Assembly: GCA_958429225.1 (NCBI GenBank)
Contig: CAUAJB010000077.1
Span: 1-7,725, forward strand
Length of the DNA stretch: 7,725 nucleotides
Direction: 5' to 3'
From: an uncultured Collinsella sp.
Lineage (GTDB): Bacteria > Actinomycetota > Coriobacteriia > Coriobacteriales > Coriobacteriaceae
The notes under the pieces are model-generated. The model saw only the letters and a list, made by a program, of their open reading frames with translations. It did not search any database and was not told the origin of the DNA. Every line of letters begins with the position of its first letter. Position 1 is the stretch's first letter. Below are positions 1 through 6,577 of this stretch, one piece after another. A program made the position numbers and the translations under genes.

Positions 1-149
1 AATCGCGAAATTAAAACCGCAGGTAGACGGCTTATCAAAAATCGAAAATTGCCGGTATGGATGGGGGTCTCCGAATCAGCCCCGTAATCCGGCATAGTTT
101 TGAAATGGCACTAAAGTAGGCACAAGCTAAATACCGATTCCAAGGATAG

Positions 150-212
150 TTGCGGTGGAATAGTTCCAAGATGCCGGGGTTTTGGCGGGAATCAGGAACT
201 ATTTCACCGCAA
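150..212. repeat. 18-bp inverted repeat with 27-nt loop
   Basis: The left arm at 150-167 (TTGCGGTGGAATAGTTCC) and the right arm at 195-212 (GGAACTATTTCACCGCAA) are complementary at 17 of 18 positions, and the exception is a G/T pair in RNA. The 27-base loop is 168-194. There is no T-run on either side, so it does not look like an ordinary Rho-independent terminator. It could be the end of a MITE- or REP-like dispersed element or a transcript-stabilising hairpin behind the minus-strand operon. Seen directly: the pairing. Inferred: the role. Confidence 0.6.
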
Positions 213-235
213 TTGAGGAGGGGCGGGGTGGATGG

Positions 236-257
236 CGGGGTAGCTAAAAGAGCCCCG
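236..257 (-). terminator. weak hairpin just after the DUF1667 stop
   Basis: CGGGG at 236-240 pairs with CCCCG at 253-257, and an inner AGC/GCT pairing is possible, 16 bases beyond the stop codon of the last operon gene. There is no T-run after it on the minus strand, so it is at best a weak or Rho-assisted terminator. A second small inverted repeat, CCTAA (259-263) with TTAGG (273-277), overlaps the stop codon itself. Confidence 0.25.
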
Positions 258-272
258 TCCTAAATTAGCTGC

Positions 273-671
273 TTAGGCTGGGTCGATGTCCATGCTGGCG
301 ATGAGGTCGGTACCGGTGTCTAGGAGGTTGGGTAGGACGACGTCGCCCATGCGGATGGGGGCGTTGACGACTAGGCCTCGGATGAGGTTCATGGCTTGGG
401 CGTGGAGTGCCAGAGGGATGGCCTCAGCCGTGCGCACAGGCAGCAGCGTCTCGTCGCCGCCGGAGACGGCCACGGTCGTCGTGAGTACGCGCATGGGGCA
501 GGTGAGCTCCTGATGTGCGAATTTATCGCCGCGCGGGCAGCTGTTTCCGGCCACGGAGCGAACCTCTACCACGGCGCCGTCTGCGTCACGCTCCACCTCT
601 ACGGTCAGGAGACACTCGGATGGGCAGGTGGTGCAGTTGAACTGCAGCGTTTCGATCGCGTTTATGCTCAT
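273..671 (-). CDS. DUF1667 four-cysteine protein, third gene of GlpAB-like operon
   Basis: 132 aa, the usual size for the DUF1667 family (about 120 aa). The N-terminal half carries C13-x2-C16-x3-C20 and C45 (in a GNSCPRG motif). This is a CxxCxxxC...C pattern like the N-terminal iron-sulfur ligand sets of molybdopterin oxidoreductases, so it probably binds an Fe-S cluster or a metal. The family hallmarks QELTxPxRxLTTTV (around residues 54-67), PIRMGD (near 105-110) and the NLLDTGTDL region are present. The ATG at 671 is 5 bases from the stop of the upstream oxidoreductase and is preceded by GAGGAGG (687-681) at 9-base spacing, so the genes are translationally close. Family members usually accompany a GlpA-like and a GlpB-like oxidoreductase in anaerobes. 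By position it may do the job of an Fe-S electron-transfer subunit such as GlpC, but it is not homologous to GlpC. Its biochemical role is inference. Confidence 0.88.
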   Translation of the reverse strand: MSINAIETLQFNCTTCPSECLLTVEVERDADGAVVEVRSVAGNSCPRGDKFAHQELTCPMRVLTTTVAVSGGDETLLPVRTAEAIPLALHAQAMNLIRGLVVNAPIRMGDVVLPNLLDTGTDLIASMDIDPA

Positions 672-675
672 GGCC

Positions 676-2037
676 TTACGCCTCCTCTACGGGATCGACG
701 GACAGGACAATCTCGCTAACACCTAGGTCGAGTGCGCGCTGGATTACCTTTGCCGGCAGCGGGAAGCTTTCCATTACGCTCGGTTTAAACGGGCGGACCT
801 TGCCTGCATACAGTTCCTCGCCGCCTGCCAGAATGCGCACGCGGGCGGCGTTGACCGGTCGGCATACGCGGAAGTTGAGTTTGGTGAGTGCCACAGCCGT
901 AATGCGTCCCGGCAGCGCGTAGCCCGCAATGCCGGCGGGGGAGACCGTGAGCTGGCAGCCTGGGCCCGCAGCGTCCGCATCGGCCACATCACCACAGACC
1001 AGTGCGTACGCCACCGCAGCTGCGCCAGCCCTCTCGGACTCGGTCGTCACGTTGTCGGCCAGGTCGTGCACGTGCAGCACGTTGCCGCAGGCAAAGATAC
1101 CCGGCACACCCGTCTGCAGACTCTGGTCCACCACGGCGCCGCGCGTGCGCGGGTCAAGCTCTACGCCCGCGGCAACCGAAAGCTCATTCTCGGGAATCAG
1201 GCCCACCGAAAGCAGTAACGTGTCGCACGGAACAACGCGCTCGGTCCCCGGAATGGGCGCCAGGCGCTCGTCGACCTGACTCACCTCGACGGCTTCCACG
1301 CGATCGTGCCCAATTACACGCGTCACGGTGGTGGACAGGTGCAGCGGAATGCCAAAGTCGTCAAGGCAGTTCTTGACGTTGCGGCGCAGACCATTGGCGT
1401 ATGGCATGAGCTCGTACACGCCCTCGACGGAAATCCCCTCGAGCGTGCAGCGGCGTGCCATGATTAGCCCGATATCGCCCGAACCCAAAATGACGGCGCG
1501 CGAGCCGGGTTTGAGGTTCTCGATATTGATGTATCGCTGCGCCAAGCCGGCCGTAAACACGCCTGCGGGACGACTGCCGGGGATCTTGATCTCGCTGCGC
1601 GTGCGCTCTCGGCACCCCATGGCAAGGACGACCGCGCGCCCGGTGAGCTGCAGCATGCCGGCAGGGCTCATGAGCGTGACGGTATGGACCGCGGCGTCTT
1701 CCGTAGGCTCGCCTGAATCAATCCCAATCACCATGCTGTTCAGGAACAGCGCAATGTCGGTTGCGTGCACCTGGTCGATAAAGCGCTGCGCGTACTCGGG
1801 ACCGGTGAGCTCCTGCTTAAAGTGCGACAGGCCAAAGCCGGGGTGGATGCACTGGCGGAGGATGCCGCCCAGGTGCTGCTCGCGCTCCACGATGGCCACG
1901 CGTGCGCCTGTCTTATGCGCGGCCAGCGCGGCCGCCATGCCGGCAGGTCCGCCGCCGATAACGACCACGTCGAAGGCTTGCGTTTGTACGGCTTCGACGA
2001 CGCTGCAATCATTAGCGCTCGATGTGAATTCCGCCAT
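676..2037 (-). CDS. GlpB-like FAD/NAD(P)-dependent oxidoreductase
   Basis: 453 aa flavoprotein of the pyridine-nucleotide disulphide reductase fold. The first Rossmann motif is GGGPAG at 28-33, after an extra ~20-residue N-terminus, with the ribose-binding acidic residue E51. The family signature GGILRQCIHPGFGL follows at 57-70, and its C63-I-H65 could be near the flavin or a redox site. The second dinucleotide fold is GSGDIG at 185-190 and should bind NAD(P)H. The C-terminal FAD motif is GIFACGN at 313-319, then a ~90-residue tail typical of these operon-borne subunits. It starts one base after the preceding gene's TAG, with a GAAGGGGG Shine-Dalgarno (2054-2047) inside that gene, implying coupled translation. 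It is likely the subunit passing electrons between the partner flavoprotein and NAD(P) or a quinone/ferredoxin. The substrate is not readable from sequence. Thioredoxin-reductase-like enzymes share the fold but not the GGILRQC segment. Confidence 0.88.
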   Translation of the reverse strand: MAEFTSSANDCSVVEAVQTQAFDVVVIGGGPAGMAAALAAHKTGARVAIVEREQHLGGILRQCIHPGFGLSHFKQELTGPEYAQRFIDQVHATDIALFLNSMVIGIDSGEPTEDAAVHTVTLMSPAGMLQLTGRAVVLAMGCRERTRSEIKIPGSRPAGVFTAGLAQRYINIENLKPGSRAVILGSGDIGLIMARRCTLEGISVEGVYELMPYANGLRRNVKNCLDDFGIPLHLSTTVTRVIGHDRVEAVEVSQVDERLAPIPGTERVVPCDTLLLSVGLIPENELSVAAGVELDPRTRGAVVDQSLQTGVPGIFACGNVLHVHDLADNVTTESERAGAAAVAYALVCGDVADADAAGPGCQLTVSPAGIAGYALPGRITAVALTKLNFRVCRPVNAARVRILAGGEELYAGKVRPFKPSVMESFPLPAKVIQRALDLGVSEIVLSVDPVEEA

Positions 2038-2038
2038 C

Positions 2039-3520
2039 CTAGCGTACCCCCTTCAAAGGTCCCTCGACCAGCCAGGAGCCGGCGTCCTCCAGTAATACCT
2101 CGCTAGGGTCGCAGCCCAACTCGCGGGCAAGAATCGCCACCACACGGCTCTGGCAAAAACCGCTCTGGCACCGACCCATGCCGGCTCGGCAGCGGCGCTT
2201 GACGCCCTCGACCGAAACCGCGCCCGGGCGGCGTCGAATCGCGGCCACTATCTCGGCCTCGGGCACCGTCTCACAGCGGCAGACAATCTGTCCCCACGCG
2301 GGATCGGATTCGATCAGCTCTTCCTTGCGCGCAAGCGGCGCACGGTCAAAGTCGTCCGGTGCGCGGCGAATCGGGTCCCAATCGTCCCGTTCGTGCAGGA
2401 CCACGCCGGCATTGCGTAACACCTGCTCCATGCGCTCGGCGATGGCTGGCGCGCTCGCCACGCCCGGCGACTGAATGCCTGCCGCCTGGAACAGCCCCGG
2501 TACGACGGCCGACTTTCCAATAAAGAAGTCGTTCGTTCCCTTAATGACCGGACGCCCGCCGGCAAACGCGCGCACCACGCGGAGCGTGTCCAGATCGGGC
2601 ACCAGCTTGCGCGCGTCGGTCAGGAGCACGTTGACATCGGTCGCGTAAGTCTGTGTATCACCCGGCTCGCGTACGGCGGCCGTTGCGGTAATTACGGTGT
2701 TGCCATGTACGGTTCCCGTCACAATGACGCCCTTGGAAATTGGCGTGGGCACTGGGTAGAGCGGCATGAGCGCGCGCGGCTCCTTGTCTAGCACCACAAT
2801 ATTGCCCTGGCGCCAGACCATCTGAAACTCCTCGGCGCCCGCCATTTGCGAGATGTCCGCGGCGCCGTTGCCCGCGGCGTTGATCAGGTAACGGCAGCGC
2901 ACATTGCCGGCGGGCGTCACCAGCGTAAAGCGCGCGCGGCCCTTGCCGTCGGCGGCAGTGCCCCCGTCAGCGCCGCCGGCAACTTCAATGGCCTCCACCG
3001 GTGCGGAGCGCATAAACGTCACGCCGTTGGCAACCGCGTTCTCCAGCGCGGCGATGGCCACTTCAAACGGGTCGACGTAACCGGTCGAGGGGCACCACAA
3101 CGCGTACGTCGCCTTAGCACTCGCGCGCGGCTCCAGCTTGTGGATGCGCTCGGGGCCGATAATCGACAGCTCGGGCACGCCGTTGGCAAGGCCATTCCGT
3201 CGCAGCTTCTCCAGGTGTGCGCGGTCTTCGTCGTTGAAGCCCAGCACCATCGACCCGGTGCGGTGGAACAAAAAGCCTAGCTCCTGGGCCCACGTGCCAT
3301 ATAGCTCGCAACCACGGGCGTTGACCTGCGCCTTTACCGTGCCCGGAGCCGGATCGTAGCCGGCGTGCACCAGGCCGCCGTTGGCCTTCGACGCGCCCAG
3401 CGCGATATCGTTGGCCGCCTCGACCACGCAAATGGACAAGTCATAGCGCGCGAGCTGCCGCGCGATGGCGCACCCGGTAATGCCCGCGCCCACAATCGCG
3501 ATATCAAACGTTTCTGCCAC
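2039..3520 (-). CDS. GlpA/LhgO-like FAD oxidoreductase with C-terminal BFD [2Fe-2S] domain
   Basis: 493 aa. The N-terminal DAO-type FAD domain has GAGITG at 11-16, ribose-binding E34 and the glycerol-3-phosphate dehydrogenase-like signature GASKANGGLVHAGYD at 42-56. The C-terminus carries a bacterioferritin-associated-ferredoxin-like domain with C414-x-C416, then C451-x4-C456 in a RAGMGRCQSGFC context, the ligand set for a [2Fe-2S] cluster. This architecture is that of anaerobic glycerol-3-phosphate dehydrogenase subunit A and close relatives (L-2-hydroxyglutarate oxidase-like). With the two downstream genes it most likely oxidises glycerol-3-phosphate to dihydroxyacetone phosphate, but another 2-hydroxy substrate is possible. 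The start is GTG at 3520, chosen because AGGAGG (3530-3525) lies 4 bases upstream and the FAD motif begins at residue 11. No glycerol kinase, facilitator or GlpP is in view. It is the first gene of the operon. Confidence 0.88.
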   Translation of the reverse strand: MAETFDIAIVGAGITGCAIARQLARYDLSICVVEAANDIALGASKANGGLVHAGYDPAPGTVKAQVNARGCELYGTWAQELGFLFHRTGSMVLGFNDEDRAHLEKLRRNGLANGVPELSIIGPERIHKLEPRASAKATYALWCPSTGYVDPFEVAIAALENAVANGVTFMRSAPVEAIEVAGGADGGTAADGKGRARFTLVTPAGNVRCRYLINAAGNGAADISQMAGAEEFQMVWRQGNIVVLDKEPRALMPLYPVPTPISKGVIVTGTVHGNTVITATAAVREPGDTQTYATDVNVLLTDARKLVPDLDTLRVVRAFAGGRPVIKGTNDFFIGKSAVVPGLFQAAGIQSPGVASAPAIAERMEQVLRNAGVVLHERDDWDPIRRAPDDFDRAPLARKEELIESDPAWGQIVCRCETVPEAEIVAAIRRRPGAVSVEGVKRRCRAGMGRCQSGFCQSRVVAILARELGCDPSEVLLEDAGSWLVEGPLKGVR

Positions 3521-3537
3521 GGTGCCTCCTAGACAAG

Positions 3538-3588
3538 TTGACAGGCCGTCAATAGGACTATCCTACGGTCTGCACACCCCCAGTGCAG
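3538..3588 (-). promoter_or_regulatory. three successive palindromes upstream of the oxidoreductase operon
   Basis: Three short inverted repeats lie back to back, 18 to 68 bases before the GTG start. They are TTGAC-N5-GTCAA (3538-3552), TAGGA-CTA-TCCTA (3554-3566) and CTGCAC-N7-GTGCAG (3570-3588). Only a weak minus-strand -10 (TAGGAT, 3565-3560) can be suggested, and I see no good -35. The palindromes could be operator half-sites for a regulator, or hairpins in a leader RNA next to the Shine-Dalgarno. Seen: the symmetry. Inferred: regulation. Confidence 0.4.
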
Positions 3589-3666
3589 CGGCAATGCGGC
3601 GAACAGCCTCGCAACATCCGCCAACGGCAGGCGAGGGGAGTCTCGGCACGAATGTCGACCTCGTTA

Positions 3667-3698
3667 GACCGCGGGCACCACCACCCAAGCTCGCGGTC
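3667..3698. repeat. 10-bp GC-rich hairpin in the divergent intergenic region
   Basis: GACCGCG at 3667-3673 pairs with CGCGGTC at 3692-3698. The stem extends inward by a G-T and two G-C pairs (3674-3676 with 3689-3691), leaving a 12-base loop. No T-run follows on either strand. It lies about 150 bases upstream of the minus operon start and about 120 upstream of the plus-strand gene, so it could be a leader structure or an operator. The rest of the 3521-3816 intergenic region holds the palindromes nearer the operon and the promoter of the next gene. Confidence 0.4.
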
Positions 3699-3751
3699 GA
3701 TACCGCCACCCGTTACAGATTGAGATGTTTCTATCCGCCCATGCCTGCGAC

Positions 3752-3781
3752 CTGCCAAATCGTTAACCCCCGTGTTACACT
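3752..3781 (+). promoter_or_regulatory. promoter of the zinc-ribbon membrane protein gene
   Basis: A -10 TACACT at 3776-3781 is preceded by TGT (3773-3775), making an extended -10. A -35-like CTGCCA sits at 3752-3757 with an 18-base spacer. Predicted transcription start is near 3788, giving a leader of about 30 bases. The Shine-Dalgarno GAAAGG (3803-3808) is 8 bases before the ATG. Confidence 0.5.
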
Positions 3782-3816
3782 AACTCGAGCTGTAACTACC
3801 CCGAAAGGTACCCGTA

Positions 3817-4179
3817 ATGTCCAAGTACATCTCCGAGCTTATGTCGCCGCAGCTTATGGGCGTCGTCTATGCCTTCGTCGGCTTTATCATCGCCCTGTAT
3901 GTGCTGTCGGTCGTCTATGTGTTCATCGACGCTCGCCGCCGCGGCGCCAGCGCCTACGTGGCATGGGGCATCATCGCCCTCATCCCGTTTGTGGGCCTCA
4001 TCGCCTACCTGGTCCTGCGCCCGCACTCCTACGCGTCCGACCGCGAGGAGCAGGAGCTGGACATGGCCCTGCGCGAGCGCCAGCTTGCCCAGTACGGCAC
4101 CTGCCCGCAGTGCGGCGCGCCCATCGAGAAGGACTTCGTCGTCTGCCCCGTGTGCGATACCCAGGTTCGCAACGTGTGA
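3817..4179 (+). CDS. small two-helix membrane protein with C-terminal zinc ribbon (ends at an in-frame TGA)
   Basis: 120 aa up to the first stop. Two hydrophobic segments at about 13-37 and 46-68 flank a short basic, polar turn (DARRRGAS). This resembles the PLDc_N/phospholipase D N-terminal membrane unit found alone in many actinobacterial small proteins. A charged linker (about 73-92) leads to a zinc ribbon, C96-x2-C99-x10-C110-x2-C113. The protein probably sits in the cytoplasmic membrane with the ribbon in the cytosol; the function is unknown. The start is ATG at 3817 with GAAAGG 8 bases upstream. Oddity: the frame continues after the TGA at codon 121 with 22 further sense codons forming a second ribbon whose first cysteine position is that TGA. 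The 120-aa product is therefore probably a truncated form of a 143-residue protein. It is monocistronic, between a promoter and a terminator. Confidence 0.82.
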   Translation: MSKYISELMSPQLMGVVYAFVGFIIALYVLSVVYVFIDARRRGASAYVAWGIIALIPFVGLIAYLVLRPHSYASDREEQELDMALRERQLAQYGTCPQCGAPIEKDFVVCPVCDTQVRNV

Positions 4180-4248
4180 CCCAGCTGCCATCGCCCGCTC
4201 GATGCGCACTGGAAGGTCTGCCCCTACTGCCGAACTCGCATCCAGTAA
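4177..4248 (+). pseudogene. stranded second zinc ribbon of the preceding gene, cut off by TGA
   Basis: Reading on in the same frame from the TGA at 4177-4179 gives P122-S-C124, H125-R-P-L-D, then C135-P-Y-C138, ending R-I-Q and TAA at 4246-4248. The first ribbon has cysteines at 96, 99, 110 and 113. The second has [TGA 121], 124, 135 and 138, so the spacings 3, 11, 3 are identical. The TGA therefore replaces a cysteine codon (TGC or TGT by one base). Explanations, in order of likelihood: a recent nonsense mutation or sequence error, programmed readthrough, or selenocysteine. A hairpin (4183-4210) does follow the TGA, but its 6-base loop CCCGCT lacks the early G/U expected of a bacterial SECIS. 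Confidence 0.7.
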
Positions 4249-4354
4249 CGCATCCATCGCCGGGCCGGTCGCAAGCCACGGGCACCGCGCGCCACACGCA
4301 AGCCGCACGCGCGTCCCACACCCCGCCGCGCACGATGAAGCATGCGTAGAAAAT

Positions 4355-4385
4355 CGCCCGCCGTGCCATTAAGGTGCGGCGGGCG
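4355..4385 (+). terminator. strong GC hairpin between the zinc-ribbon gene and thrS
   Basis: CGCCCGCCGTGCC (4355-4367) pairs with GGTGCGGCGGGCG (4373-4385) over 13 bp, including two G-T pairs, around a 5-base loop ATTAA. On the plus strand the tail is only CTTGTAT. On the minus strand it reads ATTTTCT, so it may work in both directions. It lies directly before the thrS -35 region and separates the two transcription units. The 4249-4354 stretch before it is GC-rich, with no gene seen. Confidence 0.7.
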
Positions 4386-4386
4386 C

Positions 4387-4414
4387 TTGTATACCAAGGC
4401 AACCTGCCTATAAT
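4387..4414 (+). promoter_or_regulatory. thrS promoter
   Basis: A perfect -10 TATAAT at 4409-4414 has a -35-like TTGTAT at 4387-4392 with a 16-base spacer. The predicted start is near 4421, giving a leader of about 64 bases to the thrS ATG. No T-box leader is visible, although thrS genes in Firmicutes often have one. Confidence 0.75.
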
Positions 4415-4458
4415 GATGCAAGTCAAAAACGCCGAGCGCATCGCACGCACTTGCATCA
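4414..4458. repeat. perfect 10-bp inverted repeat spanning the thrS transcription start
   Basis: TGATGCAAGT at 4414-4423 is the exact reverse complement of ACTTGCATCA at 4449-4458, separated by 25 bases. The left arm begins at the last base of the -10 and covers the expected start site. Most of it would therefore be outside the transcript, which favours a DNA operator over an RNA hairpin. If transcription begins at 4418, a 6-bp RNA stem (GCAAGT/ACTTGC) could still form upstream of the Shine-Dalgarno (4469-4473). Confidence 0.55.
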
Positions 4459-4484
4459 GGCATCCGAGAGGAGAAAACATACCC

Positions 4485-6248
<1,764 letters not shown>

Positions 6249-6270
6249 GGCAAGCTTCACAACAGTTAAC

Positions 6271-6306
6271 AAAGGCGACCGTCCACAAAGGGCGGTCGCC
6301 TTTTTT
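6271..6306 (+). terminator. Rho-independent terminator of thrS
   Basis: GGCGACCGTCC (6274-6284) pairs with GGGCGGTCGCC (6290-6300) with one G-T pair and a 5-base loop, followed by six T at 6301-6306. It lies 26 bases after the thrS stop. Confidence 0.95.
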
Positions 6307-6323
6307 CATGTCAAAATGAGAAA

Positions 6324-6348
6324 AGCCGCTGGTTGAGCGGCTTTTTTT
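6324..6348. terminator. second, bidirectional terminator between thrS and the glycan locus
   Basis: AGCCGCT (6324-6330) pairs with AGCGGCT (6336-6342) around loop GGTTG, with a run of seven T ending at 6348 on the plus strand. On the minus strand the stem is followed by TTTTCT, so it can stop transcripts from either side. It separates thrS from the putative invertible promoter segment that begins 14 bases further on. Confidence 0.85.
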
Positions 6349-6361
6349 GTTGCACAAAAAG

Positions 6362-6483
6362 GTACAGGTTTTTGTAGAGGGGTATGGAGATGCACCTACT
6401 AGCAGTACATTTTGCGTAATCTGGGCAAACGCTGATTAATTGCTCGTATAATGTCGTCTGTCGAAAGATACAAAAACCTGTAC
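6362..6483. repeat. putative invertible promoter segment (15-bp inverted repeats)
   Basis: GTACAGGTTTTTGTA at 6362-6376 is the perfect reverse complement of TACAAAAACCTGTAC at 6469-6483. The 92 bases between them contain the TATAAT at 6447-6452. Each arm holds the dyad TACA-N6-TGTA with an asymmetric spacer, GGTTTT on the left and AAAACC on the right. This is the organisation expected of a pair of site-specific recombination sites in inverted orientation. The left arm is upstream of the promoter and is not transcribed from it, so a simple RNA stem-loop does not explain the pair. As given, the promoter points toward the antiterminator gene (ON). The recombinase is not in the window. The alternative is paired operator sites (centres 107 bp apart) for a looping regulator. 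Confidence 0.65.
6447..6452 (+). promoter_or_regulatory. -10 element of the antiterminator/glycan operon promoter
   Basis: A perfect TATAAT lies inside the inverted-repeat segment, with transcription expected near 6459. No good -35 is present at 16-18 bases upstream (GCAAAC or GGCAAA), so the promoter may be weak or activator-dependent. I see no comparable -10 and -35 pair facing the opposite way within the segment. Confidence 0.65.
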
Positions 6484-6492
6484 TTTTGCGAC
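6460..6492 (+). promoter_or_regulatory. leader RNA hairpin at the start of the glycan-operon transcript
   Basis: GTCG (6460-6463) pairs with CGAC (6489-6492), AAAG (6464-6467) pairs with the CTTTT stretch (6483-6487), and TAC (6469-6471) with GTA (6480-6482). The stem has single-base bulges and an 8-base loop. It begins almost at the predicted transcription start and includes the right-hand repeat arm. LoaP-type antiterminators load through a small hairpin in the leader RNA, and this is one candidate. The function is inferred from position only. Confidence 0.35.
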
Positions 6493-6536
6493 TGCGCCTA
6501 GCTGCGAGCGAGAAGCCTGTTCTAAACGCCCCTGCA

Positions 6537-6553
6537 TTTGCGTGCATCGCAAA
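6537..6553 (+). promoter_or_regulatory. second leader hairpin just upstream of the antiterminator RBS
   Basis: TTTGCG (6537-6542) pairs perfectly with CGCAAA (6548-6553) around the 5-base loop TGCAT, ending 8 bases before the G-rich ribosome binding site. It is another candidate recognition hairpin for the encoded NusG paralogue, or a translation-control element. Confidence 0.35.
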
Positions 6554-6560
6554 GCCAAAA

Positions 6561-6570
6561 GAGGGGGGGG
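6561..6570 (+). promoter_or_regulatory. G8-tract ribosome binding site of the antiterminator gene
   Basis: The sequence GA followed by eight consecutive G (6563-6570) serves as the Shine-Dalgarno, 7 bases before the ATG at 6578. A homopolymer this long is prone to slipped-strand length change. That would alter the spacing or strength of the site or, if translation began at the GTG at 6542, shift the frame. Confidence 0.6.
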
Positions 6571-6577
6571 CGAGAAC

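Larger units (their letters stand above)
1..272. other. gene-free left edge downstream of the oxidoreductase operon
   Basis: No convincing gene is seen here. Base composition is less GC-rich in the first ~150 bases than in the coding regions. A minus-strand frame starting with ATG at 95-93 stays open to the window edge for 31 codons, but it has no clear Shine-Dalgarno and no recognisable motif, so I do not call it. The stretch holds a strong inverted repeat (150-212). It also holds a weaker one, GCCGG at 51-55 pairing with CCGGC at 89-93, with GGGG/CCCC pairing inside (63-67 with 80-83). The layout suggests a structured non-coding or dispersed repeat element rather than protein-coding sequence. 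Confidence 0.5.

Noticed and set aside
1..95. Minus-strand open frame from ATG 95 running off the left edge
   Set aside because: It has only 31 codons, no clear ribosome site and no motif, and it lies in a region of paired repeats.
3640..3698. T-box-like string on the minus strand (GGTGGTGCCCGCGG)
   Set aside because: It resembles GGTGGTACCGCGG but has a changed base and an inserted base. No specifier stem or paired terminator/antiterminator is seen, and the downstream genes are not tRNA-charging or amino-acid genes.
4183..4210. Hairpin after the TGA as a selenocysteine insertion element
   Set aside because: The stem is good and close to the TGA, but the loop CCCGCT lacks the G/U at its start, and zinc-ribbon cysteines are unusual selenocysteine sites. 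It is kept only as an alternative under the TGA finding.
3465..4349. 294-codon plus-strand open frame overlapping the small membrane-protein gene
   Set aside because: It spans the start of the divergent operon, the intergenic palindromes and another frame of the zinc-ribbon gene. Its Pro/Arg-rich sequence is typical of a GC shadow.
4374..4484. Upstream in-frame extension of thrS starting at GTG 4374
   Set aside because: It would start within the terminator stem and cover the TATAAT promoter. The added 37 residues do not resemble a TGS domain, and the ATG at 4485 has a proper Shine-Dalgarno.
6542..6577. Alternative GTG start of the antiterminator at 6542
   Set aside because: The GTG lies in a perfect hairpin without its own ribosome site, and the added 12 residues include translation of the G8 tract. 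The ATG at 6578 is better placed behind the G-rich site.
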